Positions 7,556-17,353 of a stretch of 64,000 nucleotides of DNA are shown one piece after another (position 1 is the first letter of the stretch; each line of letters begins with the position of its first letter). Source of the DNA: Flavobacterium azooxidireducens (GTDB taxonomy: Bacteria; Bacteroidota; Bacteroidia; Flavobacteriales; Flavobacteriaceae). A program made the translations under genes and the position numbers. The stretch covers positions 744,001-808,000 of the forward strand of contig NZ_CP096205.1 of assembly GCF_023195775.1 (NCBI RefSeq), in the 5' to 3' direction. The notes under the pieces were generated by a model. The model was not told the origin of the DNA, did no database searches, and saw only the letters and a program-made list of their open reading frames with translations.

Positions 7556-10072
7556 TTATTTCTTTTTTACCGGTGCTTTTTTTGCGGGTGCCTTTTTGGC
7601 TGGAGTTTTCTTTGCCGGAGCTTTTTTAGCTGGGGCTTTCTTTTCAATTAATTCTTGCACTTGAGCCAACGTTAATTTTTCTGCATCGACATCTTTGCTC
7701 AATTCAATTTTAATTTTTCCTTTGGTAATAACCGAACGACCCCAACGGGCTTTTTCAACTTTAATCCCTTCGGTTTTCCAATCATGAATAACTTTATCAA
7801 TTTCTTTTTGTTGCTTATCTTCAATCAATTCAACTAAATCGGATTGCGATAATTTATCAAAATTGTATTTTTTACTCACATTAATAAACATGCCGTTCCA
7901 CTTGATAAAAGGACCAAATCGACCAACACCTTTTTGAATCGGCAATCCTTCATATTCTCCAATTGGAGCATCGGCTTGATTTTTTTCATCAATCAACTCT
8001 TGTGCTCTTTCTAAAGTCACATCCAAAGGATCCTCGCCTTTTGGCAACGAAACAAATGTCTTACCAAAACGAACATAAGGTCCAAAACGACCATTATTCA
8101 CCTCTACTTCTTCTCCTTTATATGTACCTAAATTTTTTGGTAATAAAAATAAATTCAACGCATCTTCTAAAGTAATAGTCCCGATATTTTGATCAGTTCC
8201 TAAGCTTGCAAAAACTTTGTTTTCATCATCAATATCACCAATTTGAGCCATCGGACCAAATTTTCCTAAACGAACAGAAACCGGCTTTCCTGTTTTTGGA
8301 TCTTTACCTAATATACGTTCACCACTTTCTCTATCGGCATTTTCTTCAACATTTTTAACAATCGGATGAAAATGATTGTAGAAATCTCGCATCATTTTTG
8401 TCCAATCTTCATTCCCTTCGGCAATTTCATCAAAATCTTGTTCCACTTTTGCAGTGAAATTATAATCTAAGATGGTAGAGAAATTCTTTACCAAAAAGTC
8501 ATTTACAATTATTCCAATGTCGGTCGGAACCAATTTTCCTTTGTCAGAACCAGCATTTTCAGTTAAAACTACCGATTTAACGTCGTTTCCTTTTAAAGTT
8601 AGTTGATTGTATTTTCGTTCTTGCCCTTCAAAACTTCCTTTTTCAACATAATTTCTATTAATGATGGTTGAAATAGTTGGTGCATAGGTTGATGGTCTTC
8701 CAATTCCAAGTTCTTCCAACTTTTTAACCAAAGAAGCTTCGGTATATCTACTTGCTGGTCGTGAAAAACGTTCTGTTGCAGTAATATAATTATTAGTCAA
8801 ACGTTCGTTGATTTTCATCGCTGGCAACATTCCTTCTTGTTCTTCATCATCTTCATCATTTCCTTCTAAATATACTTTTAGGAAACCTTCAAACTTGATA
8901 ACTTCTCCGGTAGCTGCAAAATGTTCGTTATGATTATTAGCTTCAATTTTCACGTTGGTACGTTCCAATTCTGCATCACTCATTTGCGAAGCCAACGTTC
9001 TTTTCCAAATCAAATCATATAAACGTGCTTGATCTCTGTCTATATTTAAGGTATGCTTTGACATGTCCGTTGGACGAATCGCTTCGTGAGCTTCCTGAGC
9101 ACCTTTTGCCTTGCTTGTAAAGTTTCTTGGTTTGCTGAATTCTTTTCCATACGAATGAGTAATTTCAGCTTGAGCTGCAGCCATCGCTTCTTGGGAAAGA
9201 TTGACGCTGTCTGTTCTCATATACGTTATATGTCCCGCTTCATACAAACGTTGTGCAATTTGCATGGTTATTCCAACAGGAAGATATAATTTTCGAGCTG
9301 CTTCTTGTTGCAACGTAGAAGTTGTAAAAGGAGCAGCCGGAGATTTTTTGGTAGGTTTTGTTTCTAAATCCGATACCTTATATATAGAACCAATATTTTT
9401 TTGAAGAAAATCTTCTGCTTCTTTTTTAGTTGAAAAATTCTTTGGCAATTTGGCTTTGAAGGTTTTTCCTGCTTCATTGGCAAACTCTGCTGTTACCGAA
9501 TAAGAGGCTTGAGCATTAAACTCTTGAATTTCACGTTCTCTTTCTACAATCAAACGAACAGAAACCGATTGCACACGTCCGGCAGACAGACCGCCTTTTA
9601 CTTTTTTCCACAAAACGGGAGATAATTCATAACCCACCAAACGGTCTAAAACTCTTCGGGCTTGTTGGGCATTTACTAAATTATAATCAATAGAACGTGG
9701 ATTTTCAATTGCTTTTTGAATGGCAGATTTAGTAATTTCATGAAAAACAATTCGCTTGGTTTTTTTGGGATCTAGCTTTAATTCTTCGGCCAAATGCCAT
9801 GAAATTGCTTCTCCCTCTCGGTCTTCATCACTCGCTAGCCAGACCATTTCAGCATTTTTAGATAACGTTTTGAGTTTGCTCACTAAAGCTTTTTTATCAG
9901 CAGAAACTTCATATTTGGGTTTAAAATTATTCTCTACATCAACCCCAATTTCTTTAGACGGAAGATCGGCAATGTGCCCATAACTGGACTCTACCTGATA
10001 ATCGCTTCCTAAAAATTTTTCGATTGTTTTTGCTTTTGCCGGTGACTCAACGATAACTAAATTCTTTGCCAT
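7556..10072 (-). CDS. topA: DNA topoisomerase I (type IA)
   Basis: TopA relaxes negative supercoils through a transient tyrosine-DNA bond. The N-terminal Toprim domain (about 1-115) shows the metal-binding SDEDREGEAISWH segment; the active-site tyrosine is Tyr284 in ITYMRTDS. Topoisomerase C-terminal repeats occupy about 570-800. In place of zinc fingers the protein ends in a lysine-rich tail built on the repeat KKAPA/KKTPA. The open frame extends upstream to 10279, but that part has no topoisomerase similarity and overlaps the divergent miaB; the start is the ATG at 10072 (MAKNLVIVESPAK; 838 residues), or 10078 two codons earlier. Followed after three bases by the arginase-fold gene. Confidence 0.96.
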   Translation of the reverse strand: MAKNLVIVESPAKAKTIEKFLGSDYQVESSYGHIADLPSKEIGVDVENNFKPKYEVSADKKALVSKLKTLSKNAEMVWLASDEDREGEAISWHLAEELKLDPKKTKRIVFHEITKSAIQKAIENPRSIDYNLVNAQQARRVLDRLVGYELSPVLWKKVKGGLSAGRVQSVSVRLIVEREREIQEFNAQASYSVTAEFANEAGKTFKAKLPKNFSTKKEAEDFLQKNIGSIYKVSDLETKPTKKSPAAPFTTSTLQQEAARKLYLPVGITMQIAQRLYEAGHITYMRTDSVNLSQEAMAAAQAEITHSYGKEFSKPRNFTSKAKGAQEAHEAIRPTDMSKHTLNIDRDQARLYDLIWKRTLASQMSDAELERTNVKIEANNHNEHFAATGEVIKFEGFLKVYLEGNDEDDEEQEGMLPAMKINERLTNNYITATERFSRPASRYTEASLVKKLEELGIGRPSTYAPTISTIINRNYVEKGSFEGQERKYNQLTLKGNDVKSVVLTENAGSDKGKLVPTDIGIIVNDFLVKNFSTILDYNFTAKVEQDFDEIAEGNEDWTKMMRDFYNHFHPIVKNVEENADRESGERILGKDPKTGKPVSVRLGKFGPMAQIGDIDDENKVFASLGTDQNIGTITLEDALNLFLLPKNLGTYKGEEVEVNNGRFGPYVRFGKTFVSLPKGEDPLDVTLERAQELIDEKNQADAPIGEYEGLPIQKGVGRFGPFIKWNGMFINVSKKYNFDKLSQSDLVELIEDKQQKEIDKVIHDWKTEGIKVEKARWGRSVITKGKIKIELSKDVDAEKLTLAQVQELIEKKAPAKKAPAKKTPAKKAPAKKAPVKKK

Positions 10073-10091
10073 GTACATGTTTGTTTGGCAA

Positions 10092-10099
10092 CAAAAGTA
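10092..10099 (-). promoter_or_regulatory. -7 promoter element of topA
   Basis: TACTTTTG on the minus strand matches TAnnTTTG, 20 bases before the topA ATG, giving a short leader. It also argues against the longer upstream reading frame. No good -33 TTG box is seen. Confidence 0.5.
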
Positions 10100-10191
10100 T
10101 GGTTTTTTTTTAATTATTGTTTTTTGGAAAATAAAATGAGGCTTTAAATTATTTTTTTGAGGTAATATTTTGTTAAACAACATCTGCCATC

Positions 10192-10223
10192 TTGTCACAT
10201 TTTCATTTTTAGTATTATCTTTG
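10192..10223 (+). promoter_or_regulatory. Promoter of miaB (TTG, 21-base spacer, TATCTTTG)
   Basis: TTG at 10192-10194 and TATCTTTG at 10216-10223 fit the Bacteroidetes -33/-7 promoter with a 21-base spacer. The miaB ATG lies 26 bases after the -7 box. Confidence 0.65.
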
Positions 10224-10249
10224 CAGACTGATTTCAGATAAAATCGATT

Positions 10250-11698
10250 ATGGAGAAGATAATAGAAGAAAACAAGCAAGGAACCAGCTTAGTTTTAGAA
10301 CAAAAAGAAGGCAATACTAAAAAGCTTTTTATAGAAAGTTACGGCTGTCAGATGAATTTTTCTGATAGTGAAATCGTAGCTTCCATTTTGTATGAACAAG
10401 GTTATAACACTACCCAAAATTTGGAAGAAGCCGATTTGGTTTTAGTAAACACTTGTTCTATTCGTGATAAAGCTGAACAAACCGTTCGCAAACGTTTAGA
10501 AAAATACAATGCCGTAAAAAAAATCAATCCAACCATGAAAGTGGGTGTTTTGGGTTGTATGGCCGAGCGATTAAAAAGTCAATTTCTGGAAGAAGAAAAA
10601 ATTGTAGACATGGTCGTTGGTCCCGATGCATACAAAGACATTCCTAACTTATTAAAAGAAGTGGAAGAAGGTCGTGATGCCATCAATGTGATTTTATCTA
10701 AAGATGAAACGTATGGCGATATTTCTCCTGTTCGTTTAAACAGCAATGGCGTAAACGCATTTGTTTCCATCACTCGCGGATGTGATAATATGTGTACGTT
10801 TTGCGTAGTTCCGTTTACACGCGGACGTGAAAGAAGCCGTGAACCACAAAGTATTTTAGAAGAAATCAAAGATTTATCAGATAGAGGTTTTAAAGAAGTA
10901 ACGCTTTTAGGTCAAAATGTAGATAGTTATTTATGGTATGGTGGTGGTTTGAAAAAAGATTTCGATAAAGCGACTGAAATGCAACAAGCTACCGCGGTTG
11001 ATTTTGCTCAATTGCTTGAAATGTGTGCGGTTCAATTTCCAAAGATGCGTTTTCGTTTTTCTACATCAAATCCGCAAGATATGCATGTGGAAGTAATTGA
11101 AATCATGGCTAAATACCATAACATTTGCAATTATATTCATCTACCGGTGCAAAGCGGAAGCACTAGAATTTTGAAAGAAATGAACCGTCAACACACCCGA
11201 GAAGAATACATGGCGTTGGTGGATAAAATATATGAAATTATTCCGGACATTTCGCTTTCTCAGGATATGATTACCGGTTTTCCAACAGAAACAGAAGAAG
11301 ATCATCAAGACACCTTAAGTTTGATGGAATATGTGAAATATGATTTCGGATTTATGTTTGCTTATTCGGAACGACCGGGAACATTAGCCGCCAGAAAAAT
11401 GGAAGACGACGTGCCGGAAGAAATAAAGAAAAGACGATTAAACGAAATCATCGACTTACAACAAAAATTAGGTTTAGAAAGAACCAAACGTTTTATTGGT
11501 CAAGAAGTAGAAGTTTTAATTGAAAAAGAATCCAAACGATCTACCGAGCATTGGAGCGGTAGAAATTCTCAAAACACAGTGGTTGTTTTTCCAAAAGAAA
11601 ATTACAAAGTTGGTGATTTTGTGATGGTAAAAATAAACGATTGTACGGCTGCTACATTAATTGGAGAAGCGGTTGGGTATTCAGAAATAATGAATTAA
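10250..11698 (+). CDS. miaB: tRNA-2-methylthio-N6-dimethylallyladenosine synthase MiaB
   Basis: MiaB is the radical-SAM methylthiotransferase that adds the 2-methylthio group to i6A37 in tRNAs reading UNN codons. Domain order is typical: N-terminal methylthiotransferase domain with conserved cysteines (SYGCQMN, NTCSIRD, GCMAE), radical SAM core with the CxxxCxxC cluster motif (CDNMCTFC), and a C-terminal TRAM RNA-binding domain (about 415-480). Length 482 is slightly long because of an N-terminal extension of about 25 residues. Its own promoter lies upstream, divergent from topA. An inverted heptad repeat follows 6 bases after the stop. Confidence 0.96.
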   Translation: MEKIIEENKQGTSLVLEQKEGNTKKLFIESYGCQMNFSDSEIVASILYEQGYNTTQNLEEADLVLVNTCSIRDKAEQTVRKRLEKYNAVKKINPTMKVGVLGCMAERLKSQFLEEEKIVDMVVGPDAYKDIPNLLKEVEEGRDAINVILSKDETYGDISPVRLNSNGVNAFVSITRGCDNMCTFCVVPFTRGRERSREPQSILEEIKDLSDRGFKEVTLLGQNVDSYLWYGGGLKKDFDKATEMQQATAVDFAQLLEMCAVQFPKMRFRFSTSNPQDMHVEVIEIMAKYHNICNYIHLPVQSGSTRILKEMNRQHTREEYMALVDKIYEIIPDISLSQDMITGFPTETEEDHQDTLSLMEYVKYDFGFMFAYSERPGTLAARKMEDDVPEEIKKRRLNEIIDLQQKLGLERTKRFIGQEVEVLIEKESKRSTEHWSGRNSQNTVVVFPKENYKVGDFVMVKINDCTAATLIGEAVGYSEIMN

Positions 11699-11703
11699 TT
11701 TTT

Positions 11704-11766
11704 GTTTCAGGTTTCAAGTTTCAGGTTAACTCCCAAACTTGAAACTTGAAACCTGAAACTTGAAAC
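11704..11766 (+). repeat. Heptad-based inverted repeat between miaB and the regulator
   Basis: The sequence is built from alternating seven-base units (TTTCAGG/TTTCAAG and their complements TTGAAAC/CTGAAAC). Arm 11704-11727 is complementary to 11736-11759 over 24 bases with a single mismatch and an eight-base loop; one more TTGAAAC unit follows up to 11766. The hairpin ends about five bases before the ATG of the next gene. There is no U-run, so it is not a classic terminator. It could block the next gene's ribosome entry, protect the miaB 3' end, or be a dispersed repeat. Confidence 0.8.
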
Positions 11767-11771
11767 AAAAC

Positions 11772-13034
11772 ATGGAATCCGTACAAGCAATAAAACAACG
11801 ATTTGAAATCATCGGAAATGATCCGAAACTCAATCGTGCGATAGAAAAAGCCATTCAGGTTGCTCCTACCGATATTTCGGTTTTGGTAACCGGTGAAAGT
11901 GGCGTTGGAAAAGAAAGTATTCCAAAAATAATTCATTCCCTTTCGCACAGAAAGCATGGAAAATATATAGCTGTAAACTGTGGAGCTATTCCCGAAGGAA
12001 CTATCGACAGTGAACTTTTCGGTCACGAAAAAGGCTCATTCACAGGTGCAACCGGTGCTCGTGATGGTTATTTTGAAGTAGCCGATGGAGGAACCATTTT
12101 TTTAGATGAAGTAGGTGAATTACCTTTAACAACCCAAGTTCGTTTACTTCGTGTGTTGGAAAATGGTGAATTTATCAAAGTAGGTTCCTCGCAAGTACAA
12201 AAAACGAATGTTCGTATTGTTGCAGCCACAAACGTCAATATGTTTGATGCAATTGAAAAAGGCAAATTCCGTGAAGATTTATATTATCGTTTGAGTACGG
12301 TTGATATTAATTTGCCACCTTTGCGTGAACGAAAAGATGACATTCATTTATTATTTAGAAAATTTGCCGCCGATTTTAGTCAGAAATACAAAATGCCGCC
12401 CATCAAATTAGATGACAATGCGGTTGATTTATTGTTGAAATATCGCTGGAGCGGAAACATTCGTCAGTTGCGGAATATTGCCGAACAGATTTCGGTTTTA
12501 GAAACCAATCGAAACATTTCTTACCAAACATTATATGCTTATCTACCGCAAGAAGGTTCGAATCTTCCGGCGGTTATCAAAGATAAAAAGGCGGAAAGTG
12601 ATTTTAGCAATGAACGAGAAATTTTATACAAAGTGCTTTTTGATATGAAAAGCGATTTGAATGATTTGAAAAAACTCACGTTAGAATTAATGCAAAATGG
12701 CGGTGCAAAAGTGCAGGAAGCCAATAAAAATCTGATTCAGAAAATATACGGTCAAAAAGAAGATACTGAAATTGATTTTGAAGAACCAAGAATGGGTGTT
12801 GTTCCTACTCAAAACCTTTCGCAACAAGAGGAATTTGATGACGAAGATGACGATCAAAATTATCTTTTTGCCGAAGCTGTGGAAGAGGAAGAAACCTTGC
12901 GTTTAGATGCCAAAGAAATCGAACTAATCAAAAAAGCATTAGACCGAAACAAAGGAAAACGAAAAGCGGCGGCTGATGAATTAGGTATTTCGGAGCGAAC
13001 TTTATATCGAAAAATTAAACAATTTGATTTGTAG
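11772..13034 (+). CDS. Sigma54-type AAA+ transcriptional activator without sensor domain
   Basis: A 420-residue enhancer-binding-protein family member that begins directly with its AAA+ domain: Walker A GESGVGKE (41-48), L1 loop GSFTGA (88-93; the usual motif is GAFTGA), Walker B GGTIFLDEVGELP (about 106-118) and PPLRERKDDI. A segment of about 110 residues with a helical and a very acidic part (EEFDDEDDDQ) follows, and the chain ends in a Fis-type helix-turn-helix (about 385-418). No receiver, GAF or PAS domain is present, so any signal must act through the linker, a partner, or expression level. Start: ATG at 11772; the in-frame TTG at 11760 lies in the repeat. It precedes lptE by four bases. 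Confidence 0.88.
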   Translation: MESVQAIKQRFEIIGNDPKLNRAIEKAIQVAPTDISVLVTGESGVGKESIPKIIHSLSHRKHGKYIAVNCGAIPEGTIDSELFGHEKGSFTGATGARDGYFEVADGGTIFLDEVGELPLTTQVRLLRVLENGEFIKVGSSQVQKTNVRIVAATNVNMFDAIEKGKFREDLYYRLSTVDINLPPLRERKDDIHLLFRKFAADFSQKYKMPPIKLDDNAVDLLLKYRWSGNIRQLRNIAEQISVLETNRNISYQTLYAYLPQEGSNLPAVIKDKKAESDFSNEREILYKVLFDMKSDLNDLKKLTLELMQNGGAKVQEANKNLIQKIYGQKEDTEIDFEEPRMGVVPTQNLSQQEEFDDEDDDQNYLFAEAVEEEETLRLDAKEIELIKKALDRNKGKRKAAADELGISERTLYRKIKQFDL

Positions 13035-13038
13035 AATC

Positions 13039-13545
13039 ATGAAAAAAATTATCAAGTACAGTCTATTTCTAACAGCAATAATCTGCATAAACAGTTGTAA
13101 ATATTACAACTTCACAGGAACCGGAAAAATAGATGCAGATACCTTTCAAGTCAATTATTTTCAAAATAATGCGGAGTTAATTGAACCCGGTCTTGAGCGT
13201 GATTTTACTATTGCTCTTCAAGAATTAATTAACAATCAAACCAATTTGAATTTAACAAATAGTGGTGCCGATTTAATATATGAAGGAGAAATTACCGGAT
13301 TCCGTATTTCGCCAATGACTGCCACTGCCGACCAACGAACGGCTCAAAATAGAGTAACGATGACGGTTATGGTTCGTTTTACAAATACTAAAAAAGAAGC
13401 TGATGATTTTGAAAAATCGTTTTCATTTTTCTATGATTATCCGGCAGAACAACAATTGATTGGGCCAACTTTAGCCGCTGCAAAACTTGAACTTTTTGAA
13501 AGAATCACACAAGATATCTTTAATGCATCATTAGCAAAATGGTAG
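13039..13545 (+). CDS. lptE: LPS assembly lipoprotein LptE
   Basis: A 168-residue lipoprotein with an N-terminal signal and lipobox (CINSC, Cys at about residue 20) followed by the LptE fold typical of Bacteroidetes (YYNFTGTGKI start, strand-rich domain). LptE plugs the LptD barrel and helps insert lipopolysaccharide into the outer membrane. The ATG at 13039 is chosen because the five codons before it add residues in front of a good signal peptide. It follows the sigma54-type activator by four bases, so the two are co-transcribed. Confidence 0.85.
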   Translation: MKKIIKYSLFLTAIICINSCKYYNFTGTGKIDADTFQVNYFQNNAELIEPGLERDFTIALQELINNQTNLNLTNSGADLIYEGEITGFRISPMTATADQRTAQNRVTMTVMVRFTNTKKEADDFEKSFSFFYDYPAEQQLIGPTLAAAKLELFERITQDIFNASLAKW

Positions 13546-13583
13546 ATTATAAAATTTAGTGAGTTTACCTTGTTAATTTTTTA

Positions 13584-13591
13584 TAAATTTG
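13584..13591 (+). promoter_or_regulatory. Candidate -7 element before the TPR/secG genes
   Basis: TAAATTTG fits TAnnTTTG, 32 bases before the TTG start at 13623. No properly spaced TTG box is visible, so these genes may instead depend on readthrough from lptE. Confidence 0.3.
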
Positions 13592-13622
13592 AATAAATTT
13601 TTAAGACAACAGACAACCAACT

Positions 13623-14825
13623 TTGAACTTAACCGAATATACATACTTACTCAATAACCCCAATGCGGTTAACGAAAAGCAAGCAAAAGCTTTAGAAACC
13701 GTAGTGGATAGTTTTCCCTATTTTCAAAGTGCAAGGGCGTTGTATCTCAAAGGATTGTATAATCAAGATAGTTACAAATATAATTTCACTCTAAAACAAA
13801 CAGCTGCTCACACGACAGATCGTAGCATTTTATTTGATTTTATTACTTCCGATGAATTTACAATCATCGAAAAAGATATTTATGAGCAAAAGTTAGCCTT
13901 GCTAATGGATATTGAAGTTATTGAAAGTGAAACTCATTTACTTCCTTCACAAGTTGAAAATGACAAAGAAAACATTGAAACTAAAGAAGAAATTGTTGAG
14001 GAAGAAATTCCTGAAGTGGAACCAAAATTAGCTGAAATTGAAGTAGATAAATTAACCGTTTTACCAACCGTTGAATTTGAGTCTTCTGATATTGAATTTA
14101 TTAGACTGGAAAACGATCCAGTTATTGATGAAGTTTCTGAAGAAATCACAGTAACTGAAATTACTCCGATAGAAATTGATGAAATTGTGACTATTTCAAC
14201 AGAAAAAGAAACAATTTCTGAAACAATGGTTGAAGAAGAGGAAATCGAAGAAGAACCTATTCGATTAGAAATTTTGGAGGAAACTATTGAAGAAACAATT
14301 TCAAATGAAGCAATATCGATAGATGAAAACAGTTTTGAATCTTTACCAGAAGAAATAATTCCTGAAATTGAAGAAAAACTGGAAATTGGAAAACCAATTA
14401 CTTTTTTACAAAACGAAAAACACTCCTTTCAAGAATGGTTGCAATTGGCAAGTTTTAAACCAATTGAACGAATTGAAGAGAAAAAAGAAACTTTTTCAAT
14501 TGAAAATTCAGTTCAAAAAGATGAAAAAAAGCAAGAAAACACTACTGATAAACTAAAAAAATTAGAAATAATTGACAAGTTTATTGAAACTAATCCAAAA
14601 ATAACGCCTGCCAGAGAGTTAGCTGAAACGCCTTCAAAACCAATAGAAACAAGCGATACAACGCACTTGATGACAGAAACATTAGCTCGTGTTTATTTGG
14701 AACAAAAAAAATATAGCAAAGCAATTCAAGCTTATGAAATATTAATTTTGAAATATCCGGAAAAAAGTATTTTCTTTGCAGACCGAATTAAAGACATCAA
14801 AATTTTACAACAAAATAATCAATAG
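13623..14825 (+). CDS. Glu-rich protein with C-terminal TPR
   Basis: About 400 residues. The N-terminal 100 residues are ordered and helix-like (NLTEYTYLLNNPNAV onward). The middle, roughly 110-290, is extremely rich in Glu, Ile, Thr and Val and probably disordered. The C-terminus carries a tetratricopeptide-like helical pair (ETLARVYLEQKKYSKAIQAY, about 350-395). No signal peptide is seen, so it is probably cytoplasmic. No in-frame ATG exists near the ordered N-terminus; the start is most likely the TTG at 13623. Function unknown; the gene sits between lptE and secG in many flavobacteria as far as I recall, which suggests an envelope-linked role. Confidence 0.75.
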   Translation: MNLTEYTYLLNNPNAVNEKQAKALETVVDSFPYFQSARALYLKGLYNQDSYKYNFTLKQTAAHTTDRSILFDFITSDEFTIIEKDIYEQKLALLMDIEVIESETHLLPSQVENDKENIETKEEIVEEEIPEVEPKLAEIEVDKLTVLPTVEFESSDIEFIRLENDPVIDEVSEEITVTEITPIEIDEIVTISTEKETISETMVEEEEIEEEPIRLEILEETIEETISNEAISIDENSFESLPEEIIPEIEEKLEIGKPITFLQNEKHSFQEWLQLASFKPIERIEEKKETFSIENSVQKDEKKQENTTDKLKKLEIIDKFIETNPKITPARELAETPSKPIETSDTTHLMTETLARVYLEQKKYSKAIQAYEILILKYPEKSIFFADRIKDIKILQQNNQ

Positions 14826-14826
14826 C

Positions 14827-15159
14827 ATGGGATTTTCAGTTTTTTTAGTATTAATAACAGTAGTTTGTTTTTTACTTATCGTAGTTATCATGGTTCAAAA
14901 CCCTAAAGGTGGTGGCTTATCAACAACTTTTGGGAACTCTCAACAAATTGGTGGAGTTCAAAAAACGACTGATTTTTTAGATAAAAGCACATGGACATTA
15001 GGCATCATTTTGATTGCTTTAATTATGTTTTCAAGTTTAGCTTTCAATGATGGTAACGGAACAGTTACAATCGATAAGGATGCAACTCCTGTAAGAACAG
15101 AAACTCCGGCCGCAACTCCTTCTACTACTCCAACAGAAGCTGCTCCCGTAACAGAATAA
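14827..15159 (+). CDS. secG: Preprotein translocase subunit SecG
   Basis: SecG is the small accessory subunit of the SecYEG channel. The ATG at 14827, one base after the upstream stop, gives a 110-residue protein with two membrane helices (about 3-24 and 55-75) and the family segment QNPKGGGLSTTFG between them. The C-terminus is a low-complexity Thr/Pro/Ala/Glu tail. Longer than E. coli SecG only by this tail. A terminator follows at 15187. Confidence 0.93.
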   Translation: MGFSVFLVLITVVCFLLIVVIMVQNPKGGGLSTTFGNSQQIGGVQKTTDFLDKSTWTLGIILIALIMFSSLAFNDGNGTVTIDKDATPVRTETPAATPSTTPTEAAPVTE

Positions 15160-15186
15160 TAAATTTTTAGAATTTATATAATCAAG

Positions 15187-15213
15187 TCCCGAATTTTTTC
15201 GGGATTTTTTTTT
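15187..15213 (+). terminator. Rho-independent terminator after secG
   Basis: A 7-bp stem TCCCGAA/TTCGGGA (15187-15193 with 15198-15204, loop TTTT) is followed by nine T residues. It closes the miaB-to-secG group and separates it from groESL. Confidence 0.9.
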
Positions 15214-15236
15214 GAATAGGATTATGCTGAAAAAAT

Positions 15237-15268
15237 GTCAGTTTGCTTCAATTGGCACAATTTCTGAC
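15237..15268 (+). promoter_or_regulatory. Possible sigma54-like site inside a short inverted repeat upstream of groES
   Basis: TTGGCAC at 15252-15258 has a GG dinucleotide exactly ten bases before GA at 15266-15267, close to the sigma54 pattern GG-N10-GC but with GA instead of GC. The site is enclosed by GTCAG (15237) and CTGAC (15264). No CIRCE element is present. It lies about 50 bases before the groES ATG. A guess from pattern only. Confidence 0.25.
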
Positions 15269-15316
15269 TACTAAGAAATCGTCAAACTTAATTTAATTAA
15301 ATAATATAGAATAACT

Positions 15317-15592
15317 ATGTCAGTAAACATTAAACCCCTTTCAGACCGCGTTTTAGTGGAGCCGGCTGCTGCCGAAACAACAACAGCTTCAGGTATTATT
15401 ATTCCCGACACTGCCAAAGAAAAACCACAAAAAGGAATCGTAGTGGCAGTTGGAAATGGTAAAAAAGACCATATTATGACTGTAAAAGTTGGCGATACTG
15501 TTTTATATGGCAAATATGCCGGAACCGAATTAAAATTGGAAGGCAAAGATTACCTCATCATGCGTGAGGATGATATTCTTGCTATCGTATAA
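15317..15592 (+). CDS. groES: Co-chaperonin GroES (Hsp10)
   Basis: GroES forms the heptameric lid of the GroEL chamber. The 91-residue sequence has the family's features: [10 protein letters not shown] near the N-terminus, the mobile loop (about 17-32, [13 protein letters not shown]), and the C-terminal [16 protein letters not shown]. Standard length. It is followed by groEL after 49 bases, the usual operon. Confidence 0.97.
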   Translation: MSVNIKPLSDRVLVEPAAAETTTASGIIIPDTAKEKPQKGIVVAVGNGKKDHIMTVKVGDTVLYGKYAGTELKLEGKDYLIMREDDILAIV

Positions 15593-15632
15593 TTAAATAA
15601 TAGGATTTAAAAACAACAAACAATTTAAATAG

Positions 15633-17273
<1,641 letters not shown>

Positions 17274-17311
17274 TTAAGCAGTAAGACTTGAGTATTAAGA
17301 CTTGCCTATAA

Positions 17312-17350
17312 AAAATCCGTCATGAAGAAATTCTTGACGGATTTTGTTTT
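17312..17350 (+). terminator. Terminator after groEL
   Basis: An 11-bp stem AAAATCCGTCA/TGACGGATTTT (17312-17322 with 17335-17345), continued inward by GAA/TTC after one mismatch, is followed by GTTTTTT. The A-rich left flank could also stop minus-strand transcription from the dab operon. Confidence 0.85.
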
Positions 17351-17353
17351 TTA

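Noticed and set aside
10073..10279. Upstream 69-codon extension of topA
   Set aside because: It overlaps the divergent miaB start, spans the topA -7 element and lacks topoisomerase features; the family start MAKNLVIVESPAK is at 10072.
11704..11766. CRISPR-like or tandem-repeat array
   Set aside because: Seven-base units without spacers, arranged as one inverted repeat; no cas genes.
15220..15316. CIRCE/HrcA operator before groES
   Set aside because: The TTAGCACTC-N9-GAGTGCTAA pattern is absent.
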